Shown: positions 15,970 through 24,961, counted from the first letter of the stretch. The stretch: 64,000 nucleotides of DNA from Candidatus Limiplasma pullicola (GCA_018710985.1 DVIV01000027.1:29029-93028), one strand, 5' to 3'. Numbers and translations are program-made. Notes: generated from the letters alone by a model not told the origin.

Positions 15970-16076
15970 TGCACATCCCCTCCTGGGGGAGCGTATGCGC
16001 GGTAAAGGGACGCTCATGCGCGGCGCAGGGCAGAAAGATGCGGACAGGGCCCCGCCGCCCATTCCATCGCGCCGTC

Positions 16077-16105
16077 TTGCCATTTGTCCCGCGGGTTGCT
16101 ATAAT
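16077..16105 (+). promoter_or_regulatory. promoter of the M50-scpA-scpB operon
   Basis: TTGCCA (16077-16082), a 17-base spacer and TATAAT (16100-16105) make a strong vegetative promoter 36 bases before the M50 protease gene. Confidence 0.8.
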
Positions 16106-16140
16106 TGAACCGCTACCCCTTAACGCAAGGAGGCGGGCCT

Positions 16141-16938
16141 ATGGGCATTCTTAACCGTTTGCAGAGCTGGATGCAGTGGTTCACCAGCGATCCGGCCGGG
16201 TTTATCCTGTACTTGCTCTATTTTGCGGCGTCGGTGCTTTTGACGCTGACACTCCATGAAATCGCGCATGGCTATGTGGCCTGGAAATGCGGCGACCCCA
16301 CCGCCAAAATGCTGGGCCGCCTGTCCCTGGACCCGCGCAGGCATCTGGACCCGCTGGGCACGCTTTGCCTGGTGTTTCTGGGCTTTGGCTGGGCCAAGCC
16401 CGTGCCGGTCAATCCCCGCAATTTTCAGAACTACCGCCGGGACGATTTCCTGGTCAGCATAGCGGGCATCACGGTCAACCTGACGCTGTTCCTTCTCTCG
16501 CTGGCCCTGGCGGTGGGCTTCAACGGCCTTCTGTGGAAGCCGGAAGTGATCAGCTTCTATGGCGCGAAGGAGCTGCTTTCCTCCGACGGCATCGGCTATG
16601 CGGTGCTGCTGGGCGGCGCGGGAGCCGACAACATCGACGCCATGCGCTATCCCTGGGTGCAGTACATCCAGCGCTTTCTGCTGATGTTCTCCACCATGAA
16701 CCTGTGCGTGGGCATCTTTAACCTGCTCCCCATCCCGCCGCTGGACGGCTTCCATATCCTCAATGACGTCCTGCTCAGAGGCAGGCTCACGCTCAATCAG
16801 AACATGTTCCAGATCACGCAGGTGGTGCTGATCGCGCTGTGCCTGACCGGTGCGCTGACGGGAATCCTTTCCGCCGTGACCGGCGCCGTGGAGGACGCGG
16901 TGCTCAACCTGATGTTGGCCATCGCGGGGCTTGGCTGA
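16141..16938 (+). CDS. M50 family site-2 protease
   Basis: A 265-residue intramembrane zinc metalloprotease. The zinc motif HEIAH is at residues 39-43 and the third ligand in PIPPLDGF (Asp202), with about six membrane segments and the RDDFLVSIAG string of the YwhC-like branch. AAGGAGG lies 7 bases before the ATG at 16141. The stop codon overlaps the ATG of scpA, an arrangement common in Clostridia. The gene is divergent from sigK', and the pro-sigma-K protease SpoIVFB is also an M50 enzyme. This one, however, lacks the C-terminal CBS domain usual for SpoIVFB and sits in a vegetative operon, so I treat it as a general site-2 protease. Substrates are unknown. Confidence 0.88.
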   Translation: MGILNRLQSWMQWFTSDPAGFILYLLYFAASVLLTLTLHEIAHGYVAWKCGDPTAKMLGRLSLDPRRHLDPLGTLCLVFLGFGWAKPVPVNPRNFQNYRRDDFLVSIAGITVNLTLFLLSLALAVGFNGLLWKPEVISFYGAKELLSSDGIGYAVLLGGAGADNIDAMRYPWVQYIQRFLLMFSTMNLCVGIFNLLPIPPLDGFHILNDVLLRGRLTLNQNMFQITQVVLIALCLTGALTGILSAVTGAVEDAVLNLMLAIAGLG

Positions 16939-17678
16939 TGGCGGTCAGCATTCATTTGAAGCAGTTCGACGGGCCGCTGGACCTGCTTTTGCATCTCGTG
17001 GGCAAGGCCAAGATCGACCTCAACGACATCTTCGTGAGCGAGATCACCGAGCAATATATCGAAATCGTGCGCAGCGCGCCGGACTTTGACATGGATGAGG
17101 CCAGCGAGTTCATCGCCATGGCCGCCCTGCTGGTGGAAATCAAGAGCCGCCGCCTCCTGCCCAAGCCGCCCCGCGAGGAAGAGGAGGACCCTGAACAGAC
17201 CCTGATCGCCCGCCTGACTGCGTACAAGCAGTTCCGCGAGAGCGCGCGCAACATGGCGGAGTTTGAAAAAAGCGCCCTCAAGCTCTTTGGCAAGCTGCCG
17301 GAGGAATACCCCCTGCCCCCGCCCACGCTGGAGCTGGACGGGCTGACGCTGGAGGCGCTGTGGCAGGCGCTGCTGCGCGTGCAGGGCCGCCGTCCGGCCG
17401 AGCCGCGCGAGGTGGATTTCCGCCTGCGCGATATCCGGCGTGACAGCCATACCGTGGAAGGGTGCATGGAGGCCATCGAAAGCCGCCTGGTGCTGGGCAG
17501 CGTCAGCTTTGATGAACTGTTTAGTGAAGAACCGGACCGCGAGGAGGTCGTCACGCTGTTTATCGCGCTGCTGGAGCTTTTAAAGCTGGGCAAGGCGCAT
17601 GTGCGTCAGAACGGCACGTTTGACCGCATCATGCTGGCGCCGGGACCCCGGGAGGAGGAAACGGATGGAGCCGAATGA
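16938..17678 (+). CDS. scpA: segregation and condensation protein A
   Basis: A 246-residue kleisin that joins ScpB and SMC in the bacterial condensin complex, which organises and separates chromosomes. The family start is clear (HLKQFDGPLDLLLHLVGKAK), followed by the conserved DIFVSEITEQY and MAALLVEIKSRRLLP, and a winged-helix C-terminus ending in LLELLKLGKAHVRQNGTFD. Its ATG shares a base with the stop of the protease gene, and its 3' end overlaps scpB by 14 bases, so all three are translated as one unit. Length and motifs are normal for the family. Confidence 0.93.
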   Translation: MAVSIHLKQFDGPLDLLLHLVGKAKIDLNDIFVSEITEQYIEIVRSAPDFDMDEASEFIAMAALLVEIKSRRLLPKPPREEEEDPEQTLIARLTAYKQFRESARNMAEFEKSALKLFGKLPEEYPLPPPTLELDGLTLEALWQALLRVQGRRPAEPREVDFRLRDIRRDSHTVEGCMEAIESRLVLGSVSFDELFSEEPDREEVVTLFIALLELLKLGKAHVRQNGTFDRIMLAPGPREEETDGAE

Positions 17679-18201
17679 AATCCCGCAGATTTTGGAGGCG
17701 ATTCTCTTCGTCGCCGGCGAGCCGGTCGCCGTGGCCGATCTGGCCAGGGCGCTGGAAGTCGGGGAAATGGAAATCATGCACGCGGTGGAGGCGCTGGAGC
17801 GCGAATGCGAGCGCCGCGGCGTGACCGTGCGCCGCTATGGCGACCATCTGCGCATGGAGACGCGGCCGGAATATGCGCCCTATGTGGAACGCCTGCTTCA
17901 GCCCGTGCAGCGGCAGACCCTGTCGCAGACCGCCATGGAAACGCTGGCCGTCATCGCCTACCGGCAGCCCGTCACCAAGGGCGAGGTGGAGCAGGTGCGG
18001 GGGGTCAAGTGTGACTATTCCGTGCAGTCGCTTCTGCACAAGGGGCTGATAAAGGAGGCCGGGCGCAAGGAGGCGCTGGGCCGGCCCATCCTGTACGCCA
18101 CGACGGACCGGTTTTTGGAGCACTTCGGCATCTCCGACATCCGCGAGCTTCCGCCCCTGCCCGACGTGCAGGAGAAGGTGGACGAGCCGTTGACACCCTG
18201 A
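17665..18201 (+). CDS. scpB: segregation and condensation protein B
   Basis: A 178-residue protein made of two winged-helix domains, the dimeric partner of ScpA in the SMC-ScpAB complex. Family strings are present: ILEAILFVAGEPVAV at the start, TLSQTAMETLAVIAYRQPVT in the middle, and GVKCDYSVQSLLHKGLI with the GRPILYATTDRFLEHFG string after it. GAGGAGG lies 7 bases before the ATG, inside the end of scpA, which decides this start over the longer frame from 17599. It ends the operon; an 85-base gap follows. Confidence 0.93.
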   Translation: MEPNEIPQILEAILFVAGEPVAVADLARALEVGEMEIMHAVEALERECERRGVTVRRYGDHLRMETRPEYAPYVERLLQPVQRQTLSQTAMETLAVIAYRQPVTKGEVEQVRGVKCDYSVQSLLHKGLIKEAGRKEALGRPILYATTDRFLEHFGISDIRELPPLPDVQEKVDEPLTP

Positions 18202-18286
18202 CAAATGACAGGTATTTTTCCCCCTGCGTCCGGGCATACTTGCACCGGGCGCTTTTCAATGCGCCGATGGAAGGGGGATACCGCGT

Positions 18287-19012
18287 ATGAGACAGACGGT
18301 AGTGATTGTAACGGCCCTGATGATTGCGCTGCTGGCGGTTTCGGGATTCATCGTGGCGGGCAGTGTGGAGCAGATGCAGCAAATGGCTGAAAAAAACACC
18401 CTGATGGACGAAATGGCCGCTCAGGTGAAGCAAAAGACACAGCGCGCGGATGAACTGGAGGAACAAAACGGCGAGCTTTCCGCCGCGCTGGAGGCGGCTG
18501 TCCGCGAACGTGACGAGGCGCTCGAGCAGCAGCAGGCGCTGGCGGAGCGCATGGCGCAGTCGGACGCGCAGCGCGTCCGGGAGGGAAAGGACCGGGAGAC
18601 GCTTCTGCAGGAGGCGGAGGCGCTGGCCGGGGAGTATGACGCGCTGGCGATGGAGCGGGACGCGCTCGCCCTCGACCTGGACAGCCTGACGCAGGAGCGC
18701 GATGCGCTTCTTGCGCAGCTTTCGCAGGCACAGGAGGCGCTGGACGACACAACCGCCCGGAGCCAGGAGGCGTCCGCACGCGCGCAGGAGCTGGAAAGGC
18801 AGCTGGAGACGATCATGGAGGAAAGCGCGCAAACGGCGCTGGCCTATGAACAAAAGGCACAGGAGGATGCGCAGACCATCGAGACGCTTGCGGCACAGGC
18901 CGAAAGCCTTTCCCAGACAACGGACGGAAACGATGCGCCCTTGCCCACGCCATGCCTCACGCCGTTGCTTCCGTCCACGCCCAGCCCCCTCTACATCATT
19001 CCCGTGCCATAG
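18287..19012 (+). CDS. membrane-anchored coiled-coil protein, function unknown
   Basis: A 241-residue protein with one N-terminal membrane segment (about residues 4-24) and then a long, almost unbroken coiled coil (residues 25-205) rich in Glu, Gln, Ala and Leu, ending in a proline-rich tail. Orientation would place the coil outside the cell. AAGGGGG lies 10 bases before the ATG. It is downstream of scpB but the gap is large enough for its own promoter. It meets a minus-strand gene tail to tail with 11 bases between. No catalytic motif is seen; a structural or divisome role is possible but not supported by anything specific. Confidence 0.6.
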   Translation: MRQTVVIVTALMIALLAVSGFIVAGSVEQMQQMAEKNTLMDEMAAQVKQKTQRADELEEQNGELSAALEAAVRERDEALEQQQALAERMAQSDAQRVREGKDRETLLQEAEALAGEYDALAMERDALALDLDSLTQERDALLAQLSQAQEALDDTTARSQEASARAQELERQLETIMEESAQTALAYEQKAQEDAQTIETLAAQAESLSQTTDGNDAPLPTPCLTPLLPSTPSPLYIIPVP

Positions 19013-19023
19013 AAAGGGCTTTG

Positions 19024-20745
19024 TTAGCGCAGGTCATAGATGACCGGCGCCTCGCCGGAGGGCAAAACCGTCTCCTCGATATAGACCAGCTCCAGCGGTT
19101 TGGGATCATAGATGAGGATGGCGTCCGCCTGATGCCAGTCCTCCAAATTCAAAGACAGAAAGGCCGGGTCCAGCAGGTATTGGAAAATATAGTAGGCCAT
19201 ACCGCCGTCAAGCGTGCTTGCCAGCACATAGCGCTCTCCGGAAGGGATGGCATGTTCCTGGATGGCACGTTCGATTTTGGCGCGGTCCGACTGGGAATAG
19301 AGCTGGTGATGGTGCAGAACGGATGAGTTTGGAAAACCATTGAAAACCAGCAGCGCTCCCACACAGGCTGCCGTGGCCGCAGCAAGGCAAATCCGTGCTT
19401 TGCCCGTTTGAGGCGGGTGGATGGCAAGCGTATTGAGCCAGACGCCTGCCGTCATGTAAATCAGCCAAAGATCAATGGTTTCCATATAGCGTGACAGGGC
19501 GGACAGACCGGTTGCCTCCCCATGAGACATGGAAAACAGATACATCAACAGCAAGCCCGCCAGATAAGCGACATAGACTGCAGCGCAGGCGCCCAGCGCG
19601 GCCAGCGTCGGCAGATGCAGCGCACGGCGGCGCTTTCCGGCAACATACAGGCAAATCGCCATGACGGCAAGGCAGAGCAGCGAGAGAACCGAGATGCTCG
19701 GCAGGGCGGAAAAAAACGCGGAGATGGTTGTCGTGAGCTCTTCTGCCGTTTTTTCCGCGAAGGTGGACAGCAGCTGCCCCGGGCGCATGGCGTGCTTGGT
19801 GGCCGAGGCGTTTTCAAAGACCATCGTGGTGTGACGGTTCCACACATACAGCACCGCTACTGGTGCCAGGCATACGCCCGCAATACACCGCCAGTCGCGC
19901 CGCGCGGGCGGACGGCCCTGCCGCCGGTTCCACAGCGCAATGCCTGCCAGCAGCAGGGAAATGAGAAGCGCAAACAGAATCCCGCTGTTTTTGATCAGGT
20001 AGGCATAGACGGAAAAAGGAAGCGCCAGCAAAGCGGCCCGGCGGGGATCCCGGGCGCTGGTGAGGGTCAGAAGCATCCCGGCTGCGGCTACCAGCGGCAT
20101 CAGCTGATCCACATAAAGGGTCAGCAGCTGCGCTTCCTGAGAGAGGAACGTATAGACCGCCACCGACGCCGCCAGCAGCACCGTCCATACAGGGTGCCGG
20201 CGTGCGATCAGAAACAGGGGCAGAAAGCATGCCAGCATCATCAGCGACTGGGCAAAAAACATCATCCCTTCGCCCTCGCTGCCGCAGAGACGGCAGAAAA
20301 AATAGATCCAGCACGCGCTTCCGGGTGGATAGTTCAAAAAGGACAGGGCGGTATCCCGAAAGGTGGGGAGCGCATCACGCAGCAGAATGGTGCGCGCAAT
20401 CAGCGCCCAGTGGCTGAAGTCATCATATTGCAAAACGCGCGCGCCGTTTGTCAGCAGGGCCAGGCCGACCGCACCTGCCGCGAAAAAGCAGGTGCCCGGT
20501 GTAAGCACGGCGCGGAGGGACTCCCGACGCCACAGGGAGTGCGCCGCTAAAATCAGCCCCGTTCCCCACATGAGCCATACGGCTTCGCGCAGCAGGTTGA
20601 GCATACCCGCCAGCGTAACCAGCGTCGCTACGGACACCATCGTAAGCGGCAGCGCCCCTTCTACCGACAGCGTCAGGCGCCGCATGGCCAGGCGCGTCAG
20701 CCCGTAAAGGGACAGGGCCAGCAACAAAAGCCGGACTGCAATCAT
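19024..20745 (-). CDS. polytopic membrane protein, probable GT-C-type glycosyltransferase
   Basis: A 573-residue protein with about 12 hydrophobic segments and a polar C-terminal part of about 110 residues. The first large loop contains QYDDFSHWALIAR, an acidic pair at the place where GT-C glycosyltransferases carry their catalytic or metal-binding acids; this and the overall plan suggest transfer of a sugar from a lipid carrier outside the membrane. I do not recognise a specific family. CGGAGG lies 7 bases before the ATG. It is isolated on the minus strand between two plus-strand genes, with about 190 bases to the divergent nucleotidase gene. The function is tentative. Confidence 0.55.
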   Translation of the reverse strand: MIAVRLLLLALSLYGLTRLAMRRLTLSVEGALPLTMVSVATLVTLAGMLNLLREAVWLMWGTGLILAAHSLWRRESLRAVLTPGTCFFAAGAVGLALLTNGARVLQYDDFSHWALIARTILLRDALPTFRDTALSFLNYPPGSACWIYFFCRLCGSEGEGMMFFAQSLMMLACFLPLFLIARRHPVWTVLLAASVAVYTFLSQEAQLLTLYVDQLMPLVAAAGMLLTLTSARDPRRAALLALPFSVYAYLIKNSGILFALLISLLLAGIALWNRRQGRPPARRDWRCIAGVCLAPVAVLYVWNRHTTMVFENASATKHAMRPGQLLSTFAEKTAEELTTTISAFFSALPSISVLSLLCLAVMAICLYVAGKRRRALHLPTLAALGACAAVYVAYLAGLLLMYLFSMSHGEATGLSALSRYMETIDLWLIYMTAGVWLNTLAIHPPQTGKARICLAAATAACVGALLVFNGFPNSSVLHHHQLYSQSDRAKIERAIQEHAIPSGERYVLASTLDGGMAYYIFQYLLDPAFLSLNLEDWHQADAILIYDPKPLELVYIEETVLPSGEAPVIYDLR

Positions 20746-20939
20746 ACCAAAACCTCCGTCTTCTCCTGCAAGCGAACATGAGGAAGATAAGAAAGTCTAT
20801 CATGTTTTTACAGAAAAGTCCATCTGCGGGACCTGCGGAAAAATTCCAATACATTTTTCTTACTTTTCATAGGAAGATGGGGCCGGATATGGTATAATAC
20901 AAGCGGCAATCGGATCAAACAAAAGGAGGGTATCGTTCC

Positions 20940-22604
20940 ATGAAGAAACTTCTGGCTCTACTGCTTGCCCTGCTTATGCTTGTGGGCGGCGCGGCGTTCG
21001 CGGAGGAAACCGGGCTGACCCAGGACATTGTTGTGCTCTTCACCAGCGACGTGCACTGCGGCGTCGATCAGGGCTTCGGCTACGCCGGCCTTGCAGCCGT
21101 GCGCGACACGCTGGAAAAGACCAACCACGTGCTGCTGGTGGATAACGGCGACGCCATCCAGGGCGAACCCATCGGCACCATGACCACCGGCGAGGCCATC
21201 ATCGGCCTGATGAACGCCATCGGCTACGACGTAGCCATCCCCGGCAACCATGAATTCGACTATGGCATGGACCGTTTCCTGGAGCTGACGGAAATGGCCG
21301 ACTTCCCCTACATCAGCGCCAACTTCAACAAGGATGGCGAGCTGGTGTTCGATCCCTATGTGATCGAGGAAGTGGAAGGCGTGAAGATCGCCTTCGTGGG
21401 CGTGACCACCCCCAAGACCATCACCTCCTCCACCCCCAAGTACTTCCAGGATGATGAGGGCAATTTCATCTACGGCTTCATGCAGGATGATACCGGCGAA
21501 AAGCTCTATGCGGCCGTGCAGTCTGCCGTGGATGCGGCCATCGCCGAGGGCGCGGACTACGTCATCGCCATGGGCCACCTGGGCAACGAGGCGACCTGCG
21601 CGCCCTACACCTATGCCGACGTGATCGCCAACACCACCGGCATCGACGCCTTCCTCGACGGCCACAGCCATGACACCGACCAGGTGGTTATGAAGAACAA
21701 GGACGGCGAGGACGTGCCGCGCTCCGGCTGCGGTACCAAGCTGGGCGGCATCGGCTATGCCCGCATCTCCGCCGCCGACGGCTCCATCCAGACCGGCCTG
21801 TACACCTGGACCAATGAGGTCTCCGTGCCTGCGCTGCTGGGCATCGAGAACGACATCAGCACCGCCGTGGTTGAGGCCACTGAAACCCTGAACGAGAAGC
21901 TGGACGAGGTCGTGGCCAAGTCCGATGTGGAACTGACCATCAACGATCCCGAGGCGGTCGATGAAAACGGCCAGCCCATCCGCATCATCCGCAATGCCGA
22001 GACCAACCTGGGCGACCTGTGCGCCGACGCCTACCGCGACCAGGGCGACGCCGACGTGGCGTTTGTCAACGGCGGCGGCATCCGCGTCTCCATCCCCGCG
22101 GGCGACATCACTCTGGGCGATATTCTCGAGGTGCATCCCTTCGGCAACGCTCTGTGCGTGGTGGAGGCCACCGGCCAGCAGATCCTCGACGCGCTGGAGT
22201 GGGGCGCGCGCAACGTGCCCGGTGAGAACGGCGGCTTCCTGCAGGTTTCCGGCCTGACCTATGAGATCCACACCTACATCGAGTCCTCCTGCACCGCCGA
22301 CGAGAACGGCCTGTTCACCGGCGTGGACGGCGAATACCGCGTCAAGAACGTCAAGGTTGCCGGCGAGGACCTCGACCTGACCAAGACCTATACCGTCGCT
22401 TCCCACAACTACATGCTCAAGGACGGCGGCGACGGCTTCACCATGTTCCAGGGCTGCAACCTGCTTCAGGATGAGATCAAGCTGGACAACCAGGTGCTCA
22501 TCGACTACATCACCGGCACGCTGGAAGGCGTTGTGGGCGAGCAGTACGCCGATCCCTACGGCGAAGGCCGCATCGTGGGCGTGGCGGAGGCTCCCGCCGA
22601 ATAA
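20940..22604 (+). CDS. secreted 5'-nucleotidase / UDP-sugar hydrolase-type metallophosphatase
   Basis: A 554-residue exported enzyme of the UshA/5'-nucleotidase family. After a signal peptide (cut near AFAEE, residue 22) the metallophosphoesterase domain shows all metal-binding motifs: TSDVHCG, DNGDAIQG, GNHEFDYG, MGHLGNE and DGHSHD. The C-terminal substrate domain starts near residue 330 and has NLGDLCADAYR, FVNGGGIRVSI and the late SHNYMLKDGGDGF. It should release phosphate from nucleotides outside the cell, giving nucleosides for uptake. No cell-wall anchor is present. A TATAAT box lies at 20893-20898 without a clear -35, and AAAGGAGGG precedes the start. A strong terminator follows. The family call is firm; the exact substrate is not. 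Confidence 0.9.
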   Translation: MKKLLALLLALLMLVGGAAFAEETGLTQDIVVLFTSDVHCGVDQGFGYAGLAAVRDTLEKTNHVLLVDNGDAIQGEPIGTMTTGEAIIGLMNAIGYDVAIPGNHEFDYGMDRFLELTEMADFPYISANFNKDGELVFDPYVIEEVEGVKIAFVGVTTPKTITSSTPKYFQDDEGNFIYGFMQDDTGEKLYAAVQSAVDAAIAEGADYVIAMGHLGNEATCAPYTYADVIANTTGIDAFLDGHSHDTDQVVMKNKDGEDVPRSGCGTKLGGIGYARISAADGSIQTGLYTWTNEVSVPALLGIENDISTAVVEATETLNEKLDEVVAKSDVELTINDPEAVDENGQPIRIIRNAETNLGDLCADAYRDQGDADVAFVNGGGIRVSIPAGDITLGDILEVHPFGNALCVVEATGQQILDALEWGARNVPGENGGFLQVSGLTYEIHTYIESSCTADENGLFTGVDGEYRVKNVKVAGEDLDLTKTYTVASHNYMLKDGGDGFTMFQGCNLLQDEIKLDNQVLIDYITGTLEGVVGEQYADPYGEGRIVGVAEAPAE

Positions 22605-22628
22605 TTCCATTCGATTCCTTGATGACAA

Positions 22629-22660
22629 CCCCCGCCCGGTTTCCGGGCGGGGGCGTTTTT
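22629..22660 (+). terminator. strong rho-independent terminator
   Basis: CCCCCGCCCGG (22629-22639) pairs perfectly with CCGGGCGGGGG (22643-22653) over a TTT loop, followed by five T. It ends the nucleotidase transcript. Confidence 0.9.
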
Positions 22661-22666
22661 GCGCCC

Positions 22667-22695
22667 TTGGCAGGCGGAGCCTTCTGTGCTACAAT
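22667..22695 (+). promoter_or_regulatory. promoter of the phosphoesterase-fumarase group
   Basis: TTGGCA (22667-22672), a 17-base spacer and TACAAT (22690-22695), starting 7 bases after the preceding terminator. Confidence 0.8.
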
Positions 22696-22752
22696 GATCG
22701 GGAATGCTGTGACTCTCCCAACCACTCCTCCCCCGGAAAGGAACGCAAACGC

Positions 22753-23439
22753 ATGCAAACGCGCAAGCTGACAGAGTATCACATCCACACCGGCAGGCTG
22801 ACCCGCCCCGTCGATTTCGCCGTGGTCAGCGACCTGCACGACGAGGCCTACGACGACCTGTGGCCCATGCTGGAAGGCGCGGACGCGCTGCTGGTGCCCG
22901 GCGACGTGTGTGACCGTTACCGTCAGACCTCGGCGCGGGGCGTCGCCTTTCTGAAAGAAGCGGCTGGCCGGCTGCCCACTTTTTTTTCGCTGGGCAATCA
23001 CGAGACGCGACAGAAGCAGTTCCGCCGGTTGGTCGGCGATCTAGAAAAAACGGGCGCTGAGGTGCTGATCAACCGCTATGTGCGCTTCGGCGAATGCTGG
23101 ATCGGCGGGTGGTATCCCCCTACCATCGTGCGCGAGCCCGACATGATGGATCGGTTTGAATCGCTGGACGGCGTGAAGGTGCTCTTGTGCCACAAGCCGG
23201 AGCATTACATCAAATACCTGCGAGGCCGCGCGCTGGACCTGGTGGTGGCCGGGCACGCGCACGGCGGGCAGATTCGCGTGGCCGGACGCGGCGTGTTTTC
23301 GCCGGGCCAGGGATTGTTCCCGCGCTATACCTACGGCGTGGTGGATGGCAGGATGGTCATTTCCGCCGGCGCGGGCAACCCGGTGCATCTGCCGCGCTGG
23401 GGAAATCCCTGCGAGGTGCTGCGCATCACGCTGGACTGA
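22753..23439 (+). CDS. calcineurin-like metallophosphoesterase
   Basis: A 228-residue enzyme with the five metal-binding blocks of the family in order: VVSDLHDE, LVPGDVCD, SLGNHETR, LLCHKPEHY and GHAHGGQIR. It resembles the YkuE/YaeI group but lacks their N-terminal membrane or Tat segment, so it should be cytoplasmic. A phosphodiester or phosphomonoester is the substrate type; the compound is not known. The ATG at 22753 follows AAAGGA; longer readings in this frame run back into the nucleotidase gene and its terminator. It is the first gene behind a good promoter, and the fumarase subunits follow 23 bases after its stop, so they are probably co-transcribed. Confidence 0.88.
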   Translation: MQTRKLTEYHIHTGRLTRPVDFAVVSDLHDEAYDDLWPMLEGADALLVPGDVCDRYRQTSARGVAFLKEAAGRLPTFFSLGNHETRQKQFRRLVGDLEKTGAEVLINRYVRFGECWIGGWYPPTIVREPDMMDRFESLDGVKVLLCHKPEHYIKYLRGRALDLVVAGHAHGGQIRVAGRGVFSPGQGLFPRYTYGVVDGRMVISAGAGNPVHLPRWGNPCEVLRITLD

Positions 23440-23462
23440 TACCGATGAAGGAGGCCATGACT

Positions 23463-24314
23463 ATGGGACAGTGCCGGGACATCCATTATGAGGATATCAC
23501 CCTGGCCGTCGCGCGGCTGTGTGTGGAGGCCTGCACGCTGCTGCCGCAGCCGGTGCGGACTCTGCTGAACGGGGCCCGTGATGCGGAGCCCTTCCCGCCC
23601 GCGCGGGAAACGCTGGAGCTGATTTGCCATAACGCCGACGTGGCGCGCGAGCGCGGCATGCCCATCTGCCAGGATACCGGCATGGCCGTCGTCTATGCCG
23701 AGCTGGGGCAGGATGCGCACATCTGCGGCGGGCTTCTGGAGGACGCGGTTAACGAGGGCGTCAGGCGCGGATACATCGACGGCTATCTGCGCAAGTCCGT
23801 GGTGCGCGACCCCATCCGCCGCGGGAACACGGGCGATAATACGCCCGCCGTCCTGCATGTGCGGCTGGTCGCGGGCGACCGGCTGCGCCTGACTGTCGCG
23901 CCCAAGGGATTCGGCAGCGAAAACATGAGCCGCCTGGGCATGCTCACCCCGGCCCAGGGACTGGAGGGCGTGAAAGAGTTTGTGGTGGAGACCGCGCGGC
24001 TGGCAGGCGCCAATCCCTGCCCGCCCATGATGCTGGGCGTGGGAGTGGGCGGCACCTTCGAGCGCGTGGCGGAGCTGGCCAAGGAAGCGCTGGTGGAGCT
24101 GCGCGAGGGCCCGCATCCCGATCCCTATTACGATGCGCTGGAACAGGAACTGACGCAGCGCGTCAACGCCCTGGGCATCGGCCCGCAGGGCTTTGGCGGA
24201 AAAACCACCGCGCTGAGCGTGCGCATCAAGGCCGCGCCCACGCATATTGCAGGCCTGCCCGTGGCGGTCAACGTGGGCTGTCACGTCACGCGCCACGCCA
24301 GCACGACGCTGTGA
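23463..24314 (+). CDS. class I fumarate hydratase (or tartrate dehydratase), alpha subunit
   Basis: A 283-residue iron-sulfur hydro-lyase subunit; with the next gene it should interconvert fumarate and malate, or dehydrate L-tartrate. Visible family features are MPICQDTGMA with a cluster cysteine, NTGDNTPAV, the GFGSENMSRLGML string, GVGVGGTFE and the second cysteine in NVGCHVTRH. The start at 23463 is set by AAGGAGG 8 bases upstream; two earlier in-frame ATGs lie on or too near that site. The beta subunit follows 19 bases later. Two-gene class I enzymes of this kind are usual in anaerobes and oxygen-sensitive. Fumarase and tartrate dehydratase cannot be told apart from sequence reading alone. 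Confidence 0.88.
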   Translation: MGQCRDIHYEDITLAVARLCVEACTLLPQPVRTLLNGARDAEPFPPARETLELICHNADVARERGMPICQDTGMAVVYAELGQDAHICGGLLEDAVNEGVRRGYIDGYLRKSVVRDPIRRGNTGDNTPAVLHVRLVAGDRLRLTVAPKGFGSENMSRLGMLTPAQGLEGVKEFVVETARLAGANPCPPMMLGVGVGGTFERVAELAKEALVELREGPHPDPYYDALEQELTQRVNALGIGPQGFGGKTTALSVRIKAAPTHIAGLPVAVNVGCHVTRHASTTL

Positions 24315-24333
24315 GAAGGGGGAGGAAGTGGCG

Positions 24334-24894
24334 ATGATTCATTTGAACGCCCCGCTTACGAAGGAGGATATCCAAAGCCTGCATGCGGGCGACCGCGTGC
24401 TGCTTTCGGGCGTGATCTACACCGCGCGCGACGCGGCGCATGCCCGTCTGTGCGCCGCGCTGGATGCGGGGGAGGACCTGCCCGTGGATCTGCGCGGCCA
24501 GACGGTCTTTTATGCGGGCCCCACGCCCACGCCGCCCGGAAAGGCCTGCGGGGCCATCGGCCCCACCACCAGCATGCGCATGGATGCCTTCACGCCCCGG
24601 CTGCTGCGCTATGGCGTCAACGCCATGATCGGCAAGGGGGAGAGGGGAGAAACGGTGCGCGAAGCCGTGATGGAAACGGGCGCGGTGTACTTTGCGGCTA
24701 TCGGCGGCTGCGCGGCCTACATGGCCGCCTGTGTGGAGGCGCTGGAAGTCGTCGCCTATGACGACCTTGGCACCGAGAGCATCAAGCGCCTGGTCGTGCG
24801 CGATCTGCCGCTCACCGTCGCGCTCGATGGCCAGGGCGGCGACGCCTACGCCATGGGCGCGGCGCGCTACCGCGAGCTGTGTCCGACGCCTTGA
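24334..24894 (+). CDS. class I fumarate hydratase (or tartrate dehydratase), beta subunit
   Basis: A 186-residue partner of the preceding subunit. It begins LNAPLTKEDIQSLHAGDRVL LSG (typical of this family), has FYAGPTPTPPG, GPTTSMRMDAF and MIGKGERG, and the third cluster-type cysteine region IGGCAAYMA. GGGGGAGG ends 8 bases before the ATG at 24334, which is preferred to the GTG two codons earlier. The gene ends the group; about 140 bases with a new promoter follow. In E. coli-type class I fumarases alpha and beta are fused; separate subunits as here are the common form in Clostridia. Confidence 0.9.
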   Translation: MIHLNAPLTKEDIQSLHAGDRVLLSGVIYTARDAAHARLCAALDAGEDLPVDLRGQTVFYAGPTPTPPGKACGAIGPTTSMRMDAFTPRLLRYGVNAMIGKGERGETVREAVMETGAVYFAAIGGCAAYMAACVEALEVVAYDDLGTESIKRLVVRDLPLTVALDGQGGDAYAMGAARYRELCPTP

Positions 24895-24937
24895 AAATCA
24901 AGGATTATGCATTATTCATTCGGATATGCAGAAAAAA

Positions 24938-24955
24938 GTTGAATATTTATGCATT
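24938..24955. promoter_or_regulatory. ARG-box-like operator
   Basis: This 18-base site (GTTGAATATTTATGCATT) agrees at 16 of 18 positions with the ArgR consensus WNTGAATWWWWATTCANW. It ends 6 bases before the -35 box of the amino-acid transporter promoter. An AT-rich half-site-like stretch lies at 24904-24921. Control by arginine is a reasonable hypothesis. Confidence 0.45.
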
Positions 24956-24961
24956 TAATGC

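Noticed and set aside
15990..15997. CATACGCT on the minus strand as a sigma-E or sigma-K -10 box for sigK
   Set aside because: The predicted transcription start would fall on the ribosome-binding site at 15984-15977, leaving no usable leader.
18242..18262. A minus-strand RRIEKR string that resembles the missing sigK 3' exon
   Set aside because: It lies on the wrong side of the junction, inside the gap between scpB and the coiled-coil gene, and the following residues (PVQVCPDAG) do not match the SigK end.
20958..22628. A 556-codon open frame on the minus strand opposite the 5'-nucleotidase
   Set aside because: The plus strand has all catalytic motifs of the family; the minus frame has no ribosome-binding site and skewed composition.
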